Shown: one piece after another, positions 7,833-14,161 of the stretch
Numbering within the stretch: the first letter of the stretch is position 1
Layout of the letters: the number at the start of each line of letters is the position of its first letter
NCBI GenBank assembly: GCA_039030915.1
Contig: JBCCDG010000103.1
Span: forward strand, 1 to 14,583
DNA length: 14,583 nt
Source of the DNA: Thermohalobaculum sp039030915
GTDB taxonomy: Bacteria > Pseudomonadota > Alphaproteobacteria > Rhodobacterales > Rhodobacteraceae
Direction of reading: 5' to 3'
Program-made: the position numbers and the translations under genes
Notes under the pieces: model-generated
What the model was told of the DNA's origin: nothing
The model's database searches: none
The model's input: the letters and a program-made list of their open reading frames with translations, nothing else

Positions 7833-8795
7833 ATGCAGCGCATCGACGGCTACCAGCTCGGCCCGGCCGGCGATCCATCCGCCGCCCCGCCGCCCCTGAA
7901 GGGCGCGACAGCGGCGCTCGGCAATCTGGACGGCGTTCATCGCGGGCATCAGGCGCTGATCGCGGCGGCACGGGCGGCACGGCCCGGTGCGCCGCTGGCG
8001 GCCATCACCTTCGAGCCCCATCCCAGACGCCTCTTCCAGCCCGATGCGCCGCCCTTCCGCCTGACCGACGATGCGGAGCGGGAGCGGCTGCTGGCGCTGG
8101 CGGGGGTGGAGCGGCTGGCAGTCCTGCCCTTCGACCGGGCGCTGGCGGGGATGAGCCCGGGCCGTTTCGCGCGGGAGGTGCTGGCCGAGGGGCTCGGCGT
8201 TGCGCATCTCACCATCGGCGCGGATTTCCGCTTCGGCCGGGGGCGGGCGGGCGACGCGGCGATGCTGAAGCAGCTCGGCCAAACGCTCGGCTTTGCGGTG
8301 AGCGTCCTGCCGCTGGTCGGCGACGAGACGGGGGACTATTCCTCCACCGCCGCGCGCGGCGCGATCCGCAAGGGCGCGATGGACGAGGCGGCGGCGATCC
8401 TGGGACGGCCCCACGCCGTTACGGGACAGGTCGTGCTGGGAGACCAGCGGGGGCGCACGCTGGGCTATCCGACCGCCAACCTGGCCTTCGGGGAGCAGCT
8501 GGTGCCGGCCTACGGTGTCTATGCCGCGCGGGTTCAGGTGCTGGAGGGGCCGCACAAGGGACGGCATGACGGCGTGGCCTCCATCGGGGAGCGGCCGACC
8601 TTCGGCGTCAACGCGCCCAATTTCGAGGTGCATCTCTTCGATTTCACCGGCGATCTCTACGGCACACCCATCGTGGCGGAGCTTGTGGCCTTCCTGCGAC
8701 CCGAAGTCGCCTATGAGGGGCCGGAAGCGCTCATTCGCCAGATGGACCGCGACAGCGCGGAGGCGCGCGCTATCCTTCGCGCCAAGGCGGGCTGA
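7833..8795 (+). CDS. ribF: Bifunctional riboflavin kinase / FAD synthetase
   Basis: This is a 320-residue product, the usual length. It makes FMN from riboflavin and ATP, then FAD from FMN and ATP, in the cytoplasm. The N-terminal adenylyltransferase domain (about 25-185) has ALGNLDGVHRGHQALI (28-43; the common GNFDGVHLGHQ form with Phe to Leu), ITFEPHPRRLF (58-68), LTIGADFRFGRGRAGD (126-141) and SSTAARGAI (170-178). The C-terminal riboflavin kinase domain (about 186-315) has the motif VTGQVVLGDQRGRTLGYPTAN (196-216) with the P-T-A-N nucleotide site, YGVYAARV (227-234), SIGERPTFG and FEVHLFDFTGDLYG with catalytic Glu265. The start at 7833 follows AAGG at 5 bases. There is no room for an FMN riboswitch in the 69-bp gap. 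Confidence 0.97.
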   Translation: MQRIDGYQLGPAGDPSAAPPPLKGATAALGNLDGVHRGHQALIAAARAARPGAPLAAITFEPHPRRLFQPDAPPFRLTDDAERERLLALAGVERLAVLPFDRALAGMSPGRFAREVLAEGLGVAHLTIGADFRFGRGRAGDAAMLKQLGQTLGFAVSVLPLVGDETGDYSSTAARGAIRKGAMDEAAAILGRPHAVTGQVVLGDQRGRTLGYPTANLAFGEQLVPAYGVYAARVQVLEGPHKGRHDGVASIGERPTFGVNAPNFEVHLFDFTGDLYGTPIVAELVAFLRPEVAYEGPEALIRQMDRDSAEARAILRAKAG

Positions 8796-8817
8796 TATCC
8801 GCCATTCGCCATGCGTC

Positions 8818-8835
8818 GGGGCCCGCGACGGCCCC
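8818..8835 (+). other. Hairpin between ribF and the acyltransferase gene
   Basis: GGGGCC (8818-8823) and GGCCCC (8830-8835) form a perfect 6-bp stem with a 6-base loop in the 66-bp gap. There is no U-tract. It may tune relative expression or message stability, or be a chance product of high GC. Confidence 0.35.
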
Positions 8836-8861
8836 CATCGCCAGCCGTCAGGACCGGCCCT

Positions 8862-9689
8862 ATGCGCGTCACGCTCTTCAACCTCTTCTTCTACGCCCAC
8901 ACACTCTACATCGCCGCGAAGGTCGCGCTCCTCGCGCAGTTCTTCGACCGTCATCGCCTCTACCCTTCGCTGAGGACGTGGGGGGACACGACGGTTCGGG
9001 CACTGGACGTGATCCTCGGCGCGAAGGTGGAGATCCGGGGGTGGGAGAATGTGCCGCCCTTCACGGCGGAGCGGCCCGTCCTCTTCGTCTCCAAGCATCA
9101 GTCCGAGCTCGATATCGTGCTCCTGGCCAAGCTGATGCCGGATACGGGCGCAGTGGCGATGGCGGAGCTCGAGCGCTATCCGTTCTTCGGCACGATCCTG
9201 AAGAAGCTCGACATCGTGATGGTAGCGGTCGACAGCGGGCCGCAGAACCGCACGGAGCAGACGATCGAGGGGACGGCGCACACCTTCTCGCAGGCCCGGC
9301 CGATGATGATCTATCCGGAAGGCGAGCTCATGCAGCTGGGCGCGCAGGAGCGGTATCGTCGGGGGGCGGCGCATATCTACACGCGGCTCAACCCTGTGGT
9401 GATCCCGGTAGCGACGAGTGTGGGCGTGATCTGGCCGCGGCGCGAATGGCGGAAAAACCCCGGGTTGACGGGGGCGATCGAGTTTCTGGAGCCGATGCCC
9501 GAGGGGCTGGACTTCGAGGCGTTCCATGCGGAGGTGGAGCGGCGTGTCGAGGAGGGCACGATGCGCCTGATCCGCGAGCATGCTCCGCCCGCGACGCTGA
9601 AAGCGGCCGAGGAGCGCAAGGCGCGGGGCGTGAACAATCACGGCCACCCCCCCACCGAGCGGAGGGTGGAGGCGGCGGGCGGCGCCTGA
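8862..9689 (+). CDS. 1-acyl-sn-glycerol-3-phosphate acyltransferase (PlsC family)
   Basis: This is a 275-residue product. The frame is open to 8811, but the ATG at 8862 has AGGA upstream and begins a normal PlsC-type N-terminus with a hydrophobic helix (LFNLFFYAHTLYIAAKVALLAQFF, 5-28). Motif I is V-S-K-H79-QSEL-D84 (H-x4-D, catalytic base and charge relay). The acceptor-phosphate region includes MMIYPEGELM, where the usual FPEGTR is YPEGEL (Glu153-Gly154). Motif IV is NPVVIPVATSVG (177-188). The family transfers an acyl chain from acyl-CoA or acyl-ACP to lysophosphatidic acid or another lysolipid at the inner membrane. YPEG-E instead of FPEG-T/S-R makes the exact acceptor uncertain. The C-terminal 40 residues are polar and basic. 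The stop lies inside a strong hairpin. Confidence 0.9.
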   Translation: MRVTLFNLFFYAHTLYIAAKVALLAQFFDRHRLYPSLRTWGDTTVRALDVILGAKVEIRGWENVPPFTAERPVLFVSKHQSELDIVLLAKLMPDTGAVAMAELERYPFFGTILKKLDIVMVAVDSGPQNRTEQTIEGTAHTFSQARPMMIYPEGELMQLGAQERYRRGAAHIYTRLNPVVIPVATSVGVIWPRREWRKNPGLTGAIEFLEPMPEGLDFEAFHAEVERRVEEGTMRLIREHAPPATLKAAEERKARGVNNHGHPPTERRVEAAGGA

Positions 9690-9704
9690 GGGACACCGCC
9701 CGCC
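9674..9704. terminator. Strong GC hairpin at the convergent 3' ends of plsC-like and KPR-like genes
   Basis: GGCGGGCGG (9674-9682) and CCGCCCGCC (9696-9704) form a perfect 9-bp stem; the 13-base loop contains the acyltransferase stop codon. A second, weaker stem at 9718-9739 (GCAGG..CC / GG..CCTGC) follows. Neither has a U-tract, so bidirectional termination or 3'-end protection is an inference from position. Confidence 0.4.
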
Positions 9705-9748
9705 CCGTGTCGCGCAGGCAGGCGCCTTCCGGCACCTGCGGCTTACGC

Positions 9749-10825
9749 TCAGGCAGCGTGATCCTTGGCGTTGAGCGCGAGCTGGGCATCGACCAGGCGC
9801 ACGGTCTCGTCGAGGACGGGGTTCGAGAGACCATGGGCCGTCGCCAGCGCGTGGACGAGACGGTCGACCCGCTCGATGGCCGGCGCGCCGGAAAAGAGCG
9901 CGCGGGCGGCCGAGCTCGGCTTGGCCAGTCCCCTGGCAGCGTTGGCATATTTCTCGAACGGGACCAGATCGTCGGGCGCGGCACCGAGCGTCAGGCAGAC
10001 CTGCCTGACCCAGTCATAGACGGCGCGCGACGCCGCCTTGTCGCTGTGGACGGCATCGCGGATGGCGCGGGGGCCGTCCGGCGTCACGCAGCGGTAATTG
10101 CCGGTCAGCAGCATCGCCCATTTCGCCAGCGGCACGTAGATGCTGTCGAAGACGCGGAGCTTGACCGGCAACTCGAGGCTTTCGCCCGCCTCCTCGTGGC
10201 GCACGGCGTCGATATCCGCCTCGAGCCGGCGCAGGATCGCCGTGTGCTCCGCATTCACGAAGGCCGCGACCTTGAAGTTGGTGGGCAAGCTGACCTGCAG
10301 GACGTTGATCGGCTCCTCGGGCGGGCGAAAGGCCTGCGGGTCGGGGCTAGCGAGCGTCATGAGGGCGGGATCGAACGGATCCCAGACCGTGGCGTCGCGA
10401 TAGGCGCCGCGAAGGGTGCCCGCGTCGACGCCCGCCAGGCGGGCGAGGAAGGGGAGCGGCGGCATGTTCATGATAGACATGACCGGCCGCCCGCTCTCCG
10501 CCACCACGGCCATCACCGCGCGGATGGCGGGGTGGGCGTATTGCGGCTCCTGCATCGCGAGACCGATGAGGTCGAAGGAGGCGGGATCGACATCCTCCGG
10601 CCCGGCGGCGGCGAGAATGCCGGGGGCCGTGCGGCTGTCGAGCGTCACCAGCCCCTCGCGCCCGCGGATCGGCGTGCGCACGCGCGCGCCCTCGCCGTTG
10701 ATGAGCGTCGCCTCCTCCGGCAGGCAGACGAGCGTCACGTCGTGGCCGGCCAGCACGAGCTTCATGCCGAGAAGGGAGCCGTAACTGGCGCCCAGGATAA
10801 GGATGCTCTTCTTGTCGGTCGTCAT
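9749..10825 (-). CDS. Ketopantoate reductase (ApbA/PanE) family protein, divergent active site
   Basis: This is a 358-residue product. The ATG at 10825 is chosen for the GGAGG 8 bases upstream; the open frame extends 21 codons further without support. The N-terminus KSILILGASYGSLLGMKLVLAGHDVTLV (6-33) is a Rossmann NADPH-binding fold with Gly12, Gly16 and Gly20. The C-terminal part has AKWAMLLTGN (234-243) and KPSSAARALFSGAPAIERVD, the helical substrate domain of the family. By my alignment to E. coli PanE, Lys235 matches the catalytic Lys176, Asn243 matches Asn184 and Asn120 matches Asn98. Asn180 is replaced by Leu239 and Lys72 by Gln92. It is also about 50 residues longer than PanE. It is thus an NADPH-dependent 2-oxoacid reductase-like protein whose substrate may not be ketopantoate. 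It is divergent from the LplT-like gene. Confidence 0.82.
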   Translation of the reverse strand: MTTDKKSILILGASYGSLLGMKLVLAGHDVTLVCLPEEATLINGEGARVRTPIRGREGLVTLDSRTAPGILAAAGPEDVDPASFDLIGLAMQEPQYAHPAIRAVMAVVAESGRPVMSIMNMPPLPFLARLAGVDAGTLRGAYRDATVWDPFDPALMTLASPDPQAFRPPEEPINVLQVSLPTNFKVAAFVNAEHTAILRRLEADIDAVRHEEAGESLELPVKLRVFDSIYVPLAKWAMLLTGNYRCVTPDGPRAIRDAVHSDKAASRAVYDWVRQVCLTLGAAPDDLVPFEKYANAARGLAKPSSAARALFSGAPAIERVDRLVHALATAHGLSNPVLDETVRLVDAQLALNAKDHAA

Positions 10826-10900
10826 GGCGAAACCTCCGTGAAGCGGCGCTGACCGCGTTTCTTTCTGCTCGCGAAAATAGTCGATCACGCCGCCCGCCGC

Positions 10901-10978
10901 GTTCCACTGGATGGAACCGGGCTCCGAACTGTTCCGAGGCGTGGAATTCCGTGGAAGCGTTTCCGCAGAGTGGAAGCG
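10901..10978. promoter_or_regulatory. Cluster of GGAA/TTCC palindromes in the divergent promoter region
   Basis: Within the 228-bp region between the KPR-like and LplT-like genes there are four palindromes: GTTCCA-N5-TGGAAC (10901-10917), GAAC-T-GTTC (10926-10934), GGAATTCC (10943-10950) and TGGAAGCGTTTCCG (10952-10965). A further half-site TGGAAGCG follows at 10971-10978. The site at 10952-10965 has the CG centre and GGAA/TTCC arms typical of LacI-family operators. A TTGACC at 10999-11004 is a possible -35 for the plus-strand gene, with a weak -10 (CAGGCA) 17 bp on. Confidence 0.5.
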
Positions 10979-11053
10979 GAGGCACGGCAGTGCGGCTGTT
11001 GACCCCGGCGCGGCGGCCCGTCAGGCAGGGGTGGCAAGCTTTGGAGGCGCCGG

Positions 11054-12412
11054 ATGAGCGAGAGACCGAACCAGTTCGCGCTGCTCCGCACGCGGCGATT
11101 CCTGCCCGTCTTCCTCGTGCAGTTCCTCGGTGCCTTCAACGATCAGGTCTATCAGAAAGCCTTCGTCGCGCTCGTCACCTACCGGCTGGCCGCCGAGCTC
11201 GAGACGCCGATCTCGCTCCTCGGCGTCATCGCCTCGGCGCTCTTCATCCTGCCCTTCGCCATCGTCACGCCCACCGCCGGCCAGATCGCCGACCGGGTGG
11301 ACAAGGCGGTGATGATGCGCTTCGTGAAAGGGTGGGAGATCGTGGTCATGGGGCTGGCCGTGATCGGCTATCATACCCAGAACATCTACTTCCTTTACTT
11401 CGTGCTCTTCCTGATGGGTGCGCAGTCGGCCGTCTTCGCGCCGATCAAGTATTCCGTGCTGCCGCAATATCTCTCGCCGAAGGAGCTGATCGGGGGGAAC
11501 GGGCTGGTACAGGGCTCGACCTTCCTCGCCATCATCTTCGGCACCATCCTCGGCAACGAGCTGATCCTGACGGATTACGGGGTGACGCTGGTCTCGGTGA
11601 TCGTGGTGCTGATCGCGGTCGCGGGCTTCGTGGCGGCCCTGAACGCGCCGCCCGCGCCGCCGGCGCCGGGGGAGAAGAAGCCGGTGGACTGGTTCTTTCC
11701 GCGCGCGATCTGGCGGCTTCTGGCGCGGATCTCGCACAACCGGCCGGCGTTCCGGACGCTCTTCTTCATCTCCTGGTTCTGGTTTCTGGGCGCGACCTTC
11801 CTGTCGCTGCTGCCGGCCTATGCCAAGGAGGTGCTGGGGGCGGACGAGGGTGTGCTGACCGTGCTGCTCGCCGGCTTCAGCGTGGGCGTGGCCATCGGCG
11901 CGCTTCTCTCGGAACGGCTCATCCAGGGGCGCGCGCCGATCTCCCTGCCGCCCTACGGCGCGCTCGGCATGGGGCTCATGGCGATCGAGCTCTGGCTCGC
12001 GACACCCGCAATGCCGCCGCCCGAGCTTCTGTCGCGTGCCGAGTTCTTTTCGGACCTCGCGGGCTGGCGCATCCTCTTCGATTTCGTGCTGATCTCGGCC
12101 TGCGCCGGCGCCTATGTGACGCCGCTCAATGCGATCCTGCAGCAGACGGCGGAGGAGGAGGCCCGGGCGCAGTACATCGCCGCCTCCAACGTGGTGGACG
12201 CGAGCTTCATCGTGGCCTCGGCCGCGGTCGTCGGCGTGCTGATCGCGCTCGGCCTGCGGGCCGACGGCGTGCTGACGCTGCTGACCGCCTCCGGCCTGGT
12301 GATGGCCGTGGTGGTCGCGCGCTTCGCACCGGACACCAAGATCGGCCGCGCCTCGCTCAAGGTCTGGCCCCGCCGCCTGCCCGGCCCCGACTTCCCGCCG
12401 GGCATGCCGTGA
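11054..12412 (+). CDS. MFS transporter, LplT-like (lysophospholipid transporter family)
   Basis: This is a 452-residue product with about twelve hydrophobic segments. The start has GGAGG 6 bases upstream. The first helix region RRFLPVFLVQFLGAFNDQVYQKA (14-36) has the Phe-Asn-Asp30 motif. AGQIADRVDKAVMMRF (75-90) is the MFS loop 2-3 motif. VFAPIKYSVLPQYLSPKELIGGNGLVQGSTFLAIIFGTILG (128-168) and YVTPLNAILQQ (354-364) match E. coli LplT closely (SPAKYGILGEL, VPLNALLQE). LplT flips lysophospholipids, such as 2-acyl-glycerophosphoethanolamine, into the inner leaflet for re-acylation by Aas. A Pro/Ala-rich cytoplasmic linker (198-210) separates the two halves. There is no fused acyltransferase or AMP-binding domain. 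The stop codon overlaps a 22-codon frame, and ycgN-like follows after 49 bp, so this is likely the first gene of a three-gene unit. Confidence 0.85.
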   Translation: MSERPNQFALLRTRRFLPVFLVQFLGAFNDQVYQKAFVALVTYRLAAELETPISLLGVIASALFILPFAIVTPTAGQIADRVDKAVMMRFVKGWEIVVMGLAVIGYHTQNIYFLYFVLFLMGAQSAVFAPIKYSVLPQYLSPKELIGGNGLVQGSTFLAIIFGTILGNELILTDYGVTLVSVIVVLIAVAGFVAALNAPPAPPAPGEKKPVDWFFPRAIWRLLARISHNRPAFRTLFFISWFWFLGATFLSLLPAYAKEVLGADEGVLTVLLAGFSVGVAIGALLSERLIQGRAPISLPPYGALGMGLMAIELWLATPAMPPPELLSRAEFFSDLAGWRILFDFVLISACAGAYVTPLNAILQQTAEEEARAQYIAASNVVDASFIVASAAVVGVLIALGLRADGVLTLLTASGLVMAVVVARFAPDTKIGRASLKVWPRRLPGPDFPPGMP

Positions 12413-12461
12413 TGTCCGCCGTTGCCGACAAGCTGAGGGACGAGATCGAGGAGGCGTTGCG

Positions 12462-12920
12462 ATGGGCGCTGACCCGTTGAGAGAGAAGTTCTGGGAGTTG
12501 CCGCTGGCCGCGCTCGACAGGGCGGAGTGGGAGGCGCTCTGCGACGGGTGCGGGAAGTGCTGTGTGCTGAAGCTCGAGGACGAGGACACGGGCGAGGTGC
12601 ATTACACAGACGTCGCCTGCCGGCTCTTCGATCCGGAGACGTGCAGATGCGGCAACTACGCGCTCCGCCAGACGCTGGTGCAGGGCTGCGTGGTGCTGAG
12701 CCGGGAGACGATGGCGGAGAACGCGCCGTGGCTGCCGGGAACGTGCGCCTATCGCCTGCGCCACTACGCCCAGCCGCTGCCGCCCTGGCATCCGCTCCTG
12801 ACCGGGCGGGCCGAGAGCGTGGCCGAGGCGGGGCATGCGATGCGCGACACGGTGCCGGAATGGGAGGTCGACGAGGAAGATCTCGAGGACCATGTGATCG
12901 AAGGCGTACTCGATCGATGA
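12462..12920 (+). CDS. YcgN/UPF0260-family cysteine-cluster protein
   Basis: This is a 152-residue product. The start has GAGGAGG 7 bases upstream. The N-terminal REKFWELPLAALDRAEWEALCDGCGKCC is the hallmark of UPF0260, with Cys27, Cys30, Cys33 and Cys34. More cysteines follow at 53, 61, 63, 76 and 95 (TDVACRLFDPETCRCGNYALR; VQGCVVL; GTCAYRL). The cysteine pattern is that of the zinc- or iron-chelating YkgJ/YcgN fold, so metal binding is likely, but no function is established. The length is normal. It lies 49 bp after the transporter and 31 bp before the threonine aldolase, in the same direction, so an operon is likely; I see no metabolic link between the three. Confidence 0.93.
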   Translation: MGADPLREKFWELPLAALDRAEWEALCDGCGKCCVLKLEDEDTGEVHYTDVACRLFDPETCRCGNYALRQTLVQGCVVLSRETMAENAPWLPGTCAYRLRHYAQPLPPWHPLLTGRAESVAEAGHAMRDTVPEWEVDEEDLEDHVIEGVLDR

Positions 12921-12951
12921 CCCCCGCGCCGCATCCGAGGGAGACCGAGGC

Positions 12952-13968
12952 ATGATCTTCACCTCCGACAACGCCTCAGGCGCCGCACCCGAGGTGATGG
13001 CCGCGGTGGCGGCAGCGAATGACGGCTACACGATGCCCTATGGCAACGACGACGGCACGGGGCGCGTCGAGGCGATGGTGCGGGAGATCTTCGCGGCCCC
13101 CGAAGCGCGGGTCTTCCTTGTGGCCACCGGCACGGCGGCGAATGCGCTGGCGCTCGCGACCCTGGCGCCGCCCTGGGGCAGTGTGATGTGCCACAGGCTT
13201 GCGCATATCGAGGTGGACGAATGCGGGGCGCCGGAGTTCTACAGCGGCGGTGCGAAGCTGACGCTTCTGGAGGGTGAGGACGCGAAGATCGCGCCCGCGG
13301 CGCTGGAGGCGGCGCTGTGCGCCGAGGCGAGCGTGCACAACGTGCAGCCCGCCGCGCTCTCGATCAGTCAGGCGACCGAGCGAGGGGCGATCTACGGCGT
13401 GGGGGAGGCTGCGGCACTTGCCGCCATCGCCAAGCGCCACGGGCTCGCGGTGCATATGGACGGGACGCGCTTTGCCAATGCGCTGGTCGCCACCAATGCC
13501 GCGCCCGCGGCGATGAGCCATGAGGCGGGCGTCGACATCCTGTGCCTCGGTGCCACGAAGACGGGCGCGCTGGCGGCGGAGGCTGTGATCCTCTTCGACC
13601 CCGCGCTCGCCCGCGAATTCGAGCTGAGGCGCAAGCGCGGCGGGCATCTCTTCTCCAAGATGCGCTTCGTGGCAGCGCAGATGGAGGCCTGGCTCGAGGA
13701 CGGGCTCTGGCTCCGACTGGCGGGGCATGCCAATGCGATGGCGACGCGGATGGCCGAGGGGCTGCGCGCGAAGGGCGTTCCGGTCGCCAACACGGTCGAC
13801 GCCAACATCCTCTTTCCACGGTTCAGCGCGGAGCAGCATGCGGCGCTGACGGCCGCAGGGGCGCGGTATTACCCCCACCCCTTGCCCGGGGGCGACGTGG
13901 ACGCGCGGCTGGTGGCGAGCTTCGCGACGCGCGAGGAGGATGTGGACCGTTTTCTGGCCGTGCTTTGA
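12952..13968 (+). CDS. ltaE: Low-specificity L-threonine aldolase (PLP-dependent)
   Basis: This is a 338-residue product. GGGAG stands 8 bases before the ATG. The enzyme splits L-threonine or allo-threonine to glycine and acetaldehyde. Fold-type I PLP residues are visible: N-terminus MIFTSDNASGAAPEVMAAV, YGNDDGTGRVE (30-40), ATGTAANALAL (58-68) for the phosphate, His85 in HRLAHIEVDECGAPEF stacking on the PLP ring, Asp170 in HMDGTRFANA (168-177) contacting the ring nitrogen, and LCLGATKTGALAAEAV with the Schiff-base Lys203. HLFSKMRF (232-239) and RLVASFAT (319-326, carboxylate-binding Arg319) complete the set. It is the last gene of the transporter-ycgN-ltaE run. Alternatives such as a D-threonine or phenylserine aldolase cannot be excluded by motif alone, but the His85 and HMDG patterns favour the L-type. 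Confidence 0.93.
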   Translation: MIFTSDNASGAAPEVMAAVAAANDGYTMPYGNDDGTGRVEAMVREIFAAPEARVFLVATGTAANALALATLAPPWGSVMCHRLAHIEVDECGAPEFYSGGAKLTLLEGEDAKIAPAALEAALCAEASVHNVQPAALSISQATERGAIYGVGEAAALAAIAKRHGLAVHMDGTRFANALVATNAAPAAMSHEAGVDILCLGATKTGALAAEAVILFDPALAREFELRRKRGGHLFSKMRFVAAQMEAWLEDGLWLRLAGHANAMATRMAEGLRAKGVPVANTVDANILFPRFSAEQHAALTAAGARYYPHPLPGGDVDARLVASFATREEDVDRFLAVL

Positions 13969-14007
13969 GGGTCGGGGGACCGGGGGGCGTCCGAGGTGCA
14001 CGGAACA

Positions 14008-14024
14008 TCGCAATAATGTTGCGA
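14008..14024. promoter_or_regulatory. Perfect inverted repeat TCGCAA-N5-TTGCGA
   Basis: TCGCAA (14008-14013), spacer TAATG, TTGCGA (14019-14024), in the AT-rich region upstream of the last gene. Its core GCAATAATGTTGC differs by one base from GCAATATTGTTGC at 7160-7172 upstream of the MaoC gene. It is likely a protein-binding operator. Confidence 0.5.
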
Positions 14025-14048
14025 ATTCCACGCAATCCGCGCACGTAA

Positions 14049-14094
14049 CGTGACTTCATTCACGACAGCTTAATGACATTTGGGTAACCATAAT
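14049..14094 (+). promoter_or_regulatory. CRP-like palindrome and possible -10 box for the last gene
   Basis: CGTGA-N6-TCACG at 14049-14064 matches the GTGA-N6-TCAC core of CRP-family sites. CATAAT at 14089-14094 is a good -10 box; the -35 position (CAGCTT, 14066-14071) is poor. With a start point near 14098-14101 the palindrome would be centred at about -42 to -45, as in class II activated promoters, which often lack a -35. Confidence 0.45.
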
Positions 14095-14161
14095 CGCGCG
14101 CCGTCGTGGGGAGGGCGCGGTCTGCTCCCGGGCCGAGCCGGGCAGAGGGTCGATCCTGATT

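Noticed and set aside
7191..9647. 818-codon open frame on the minus strand across the maoC-ribF-plsC region
   Set aside because: Low-complexity Arg/His/Pro-rich translation opposite three well-supported genes; a product of high-GC codon bias.
10901..10934. LexA/SOS box
   Set aside because: The GTTC units are inverted, not the GTTC-N7-GTTC direct repeat of alphaproteobacteria, and no SOS gene is adjacent.
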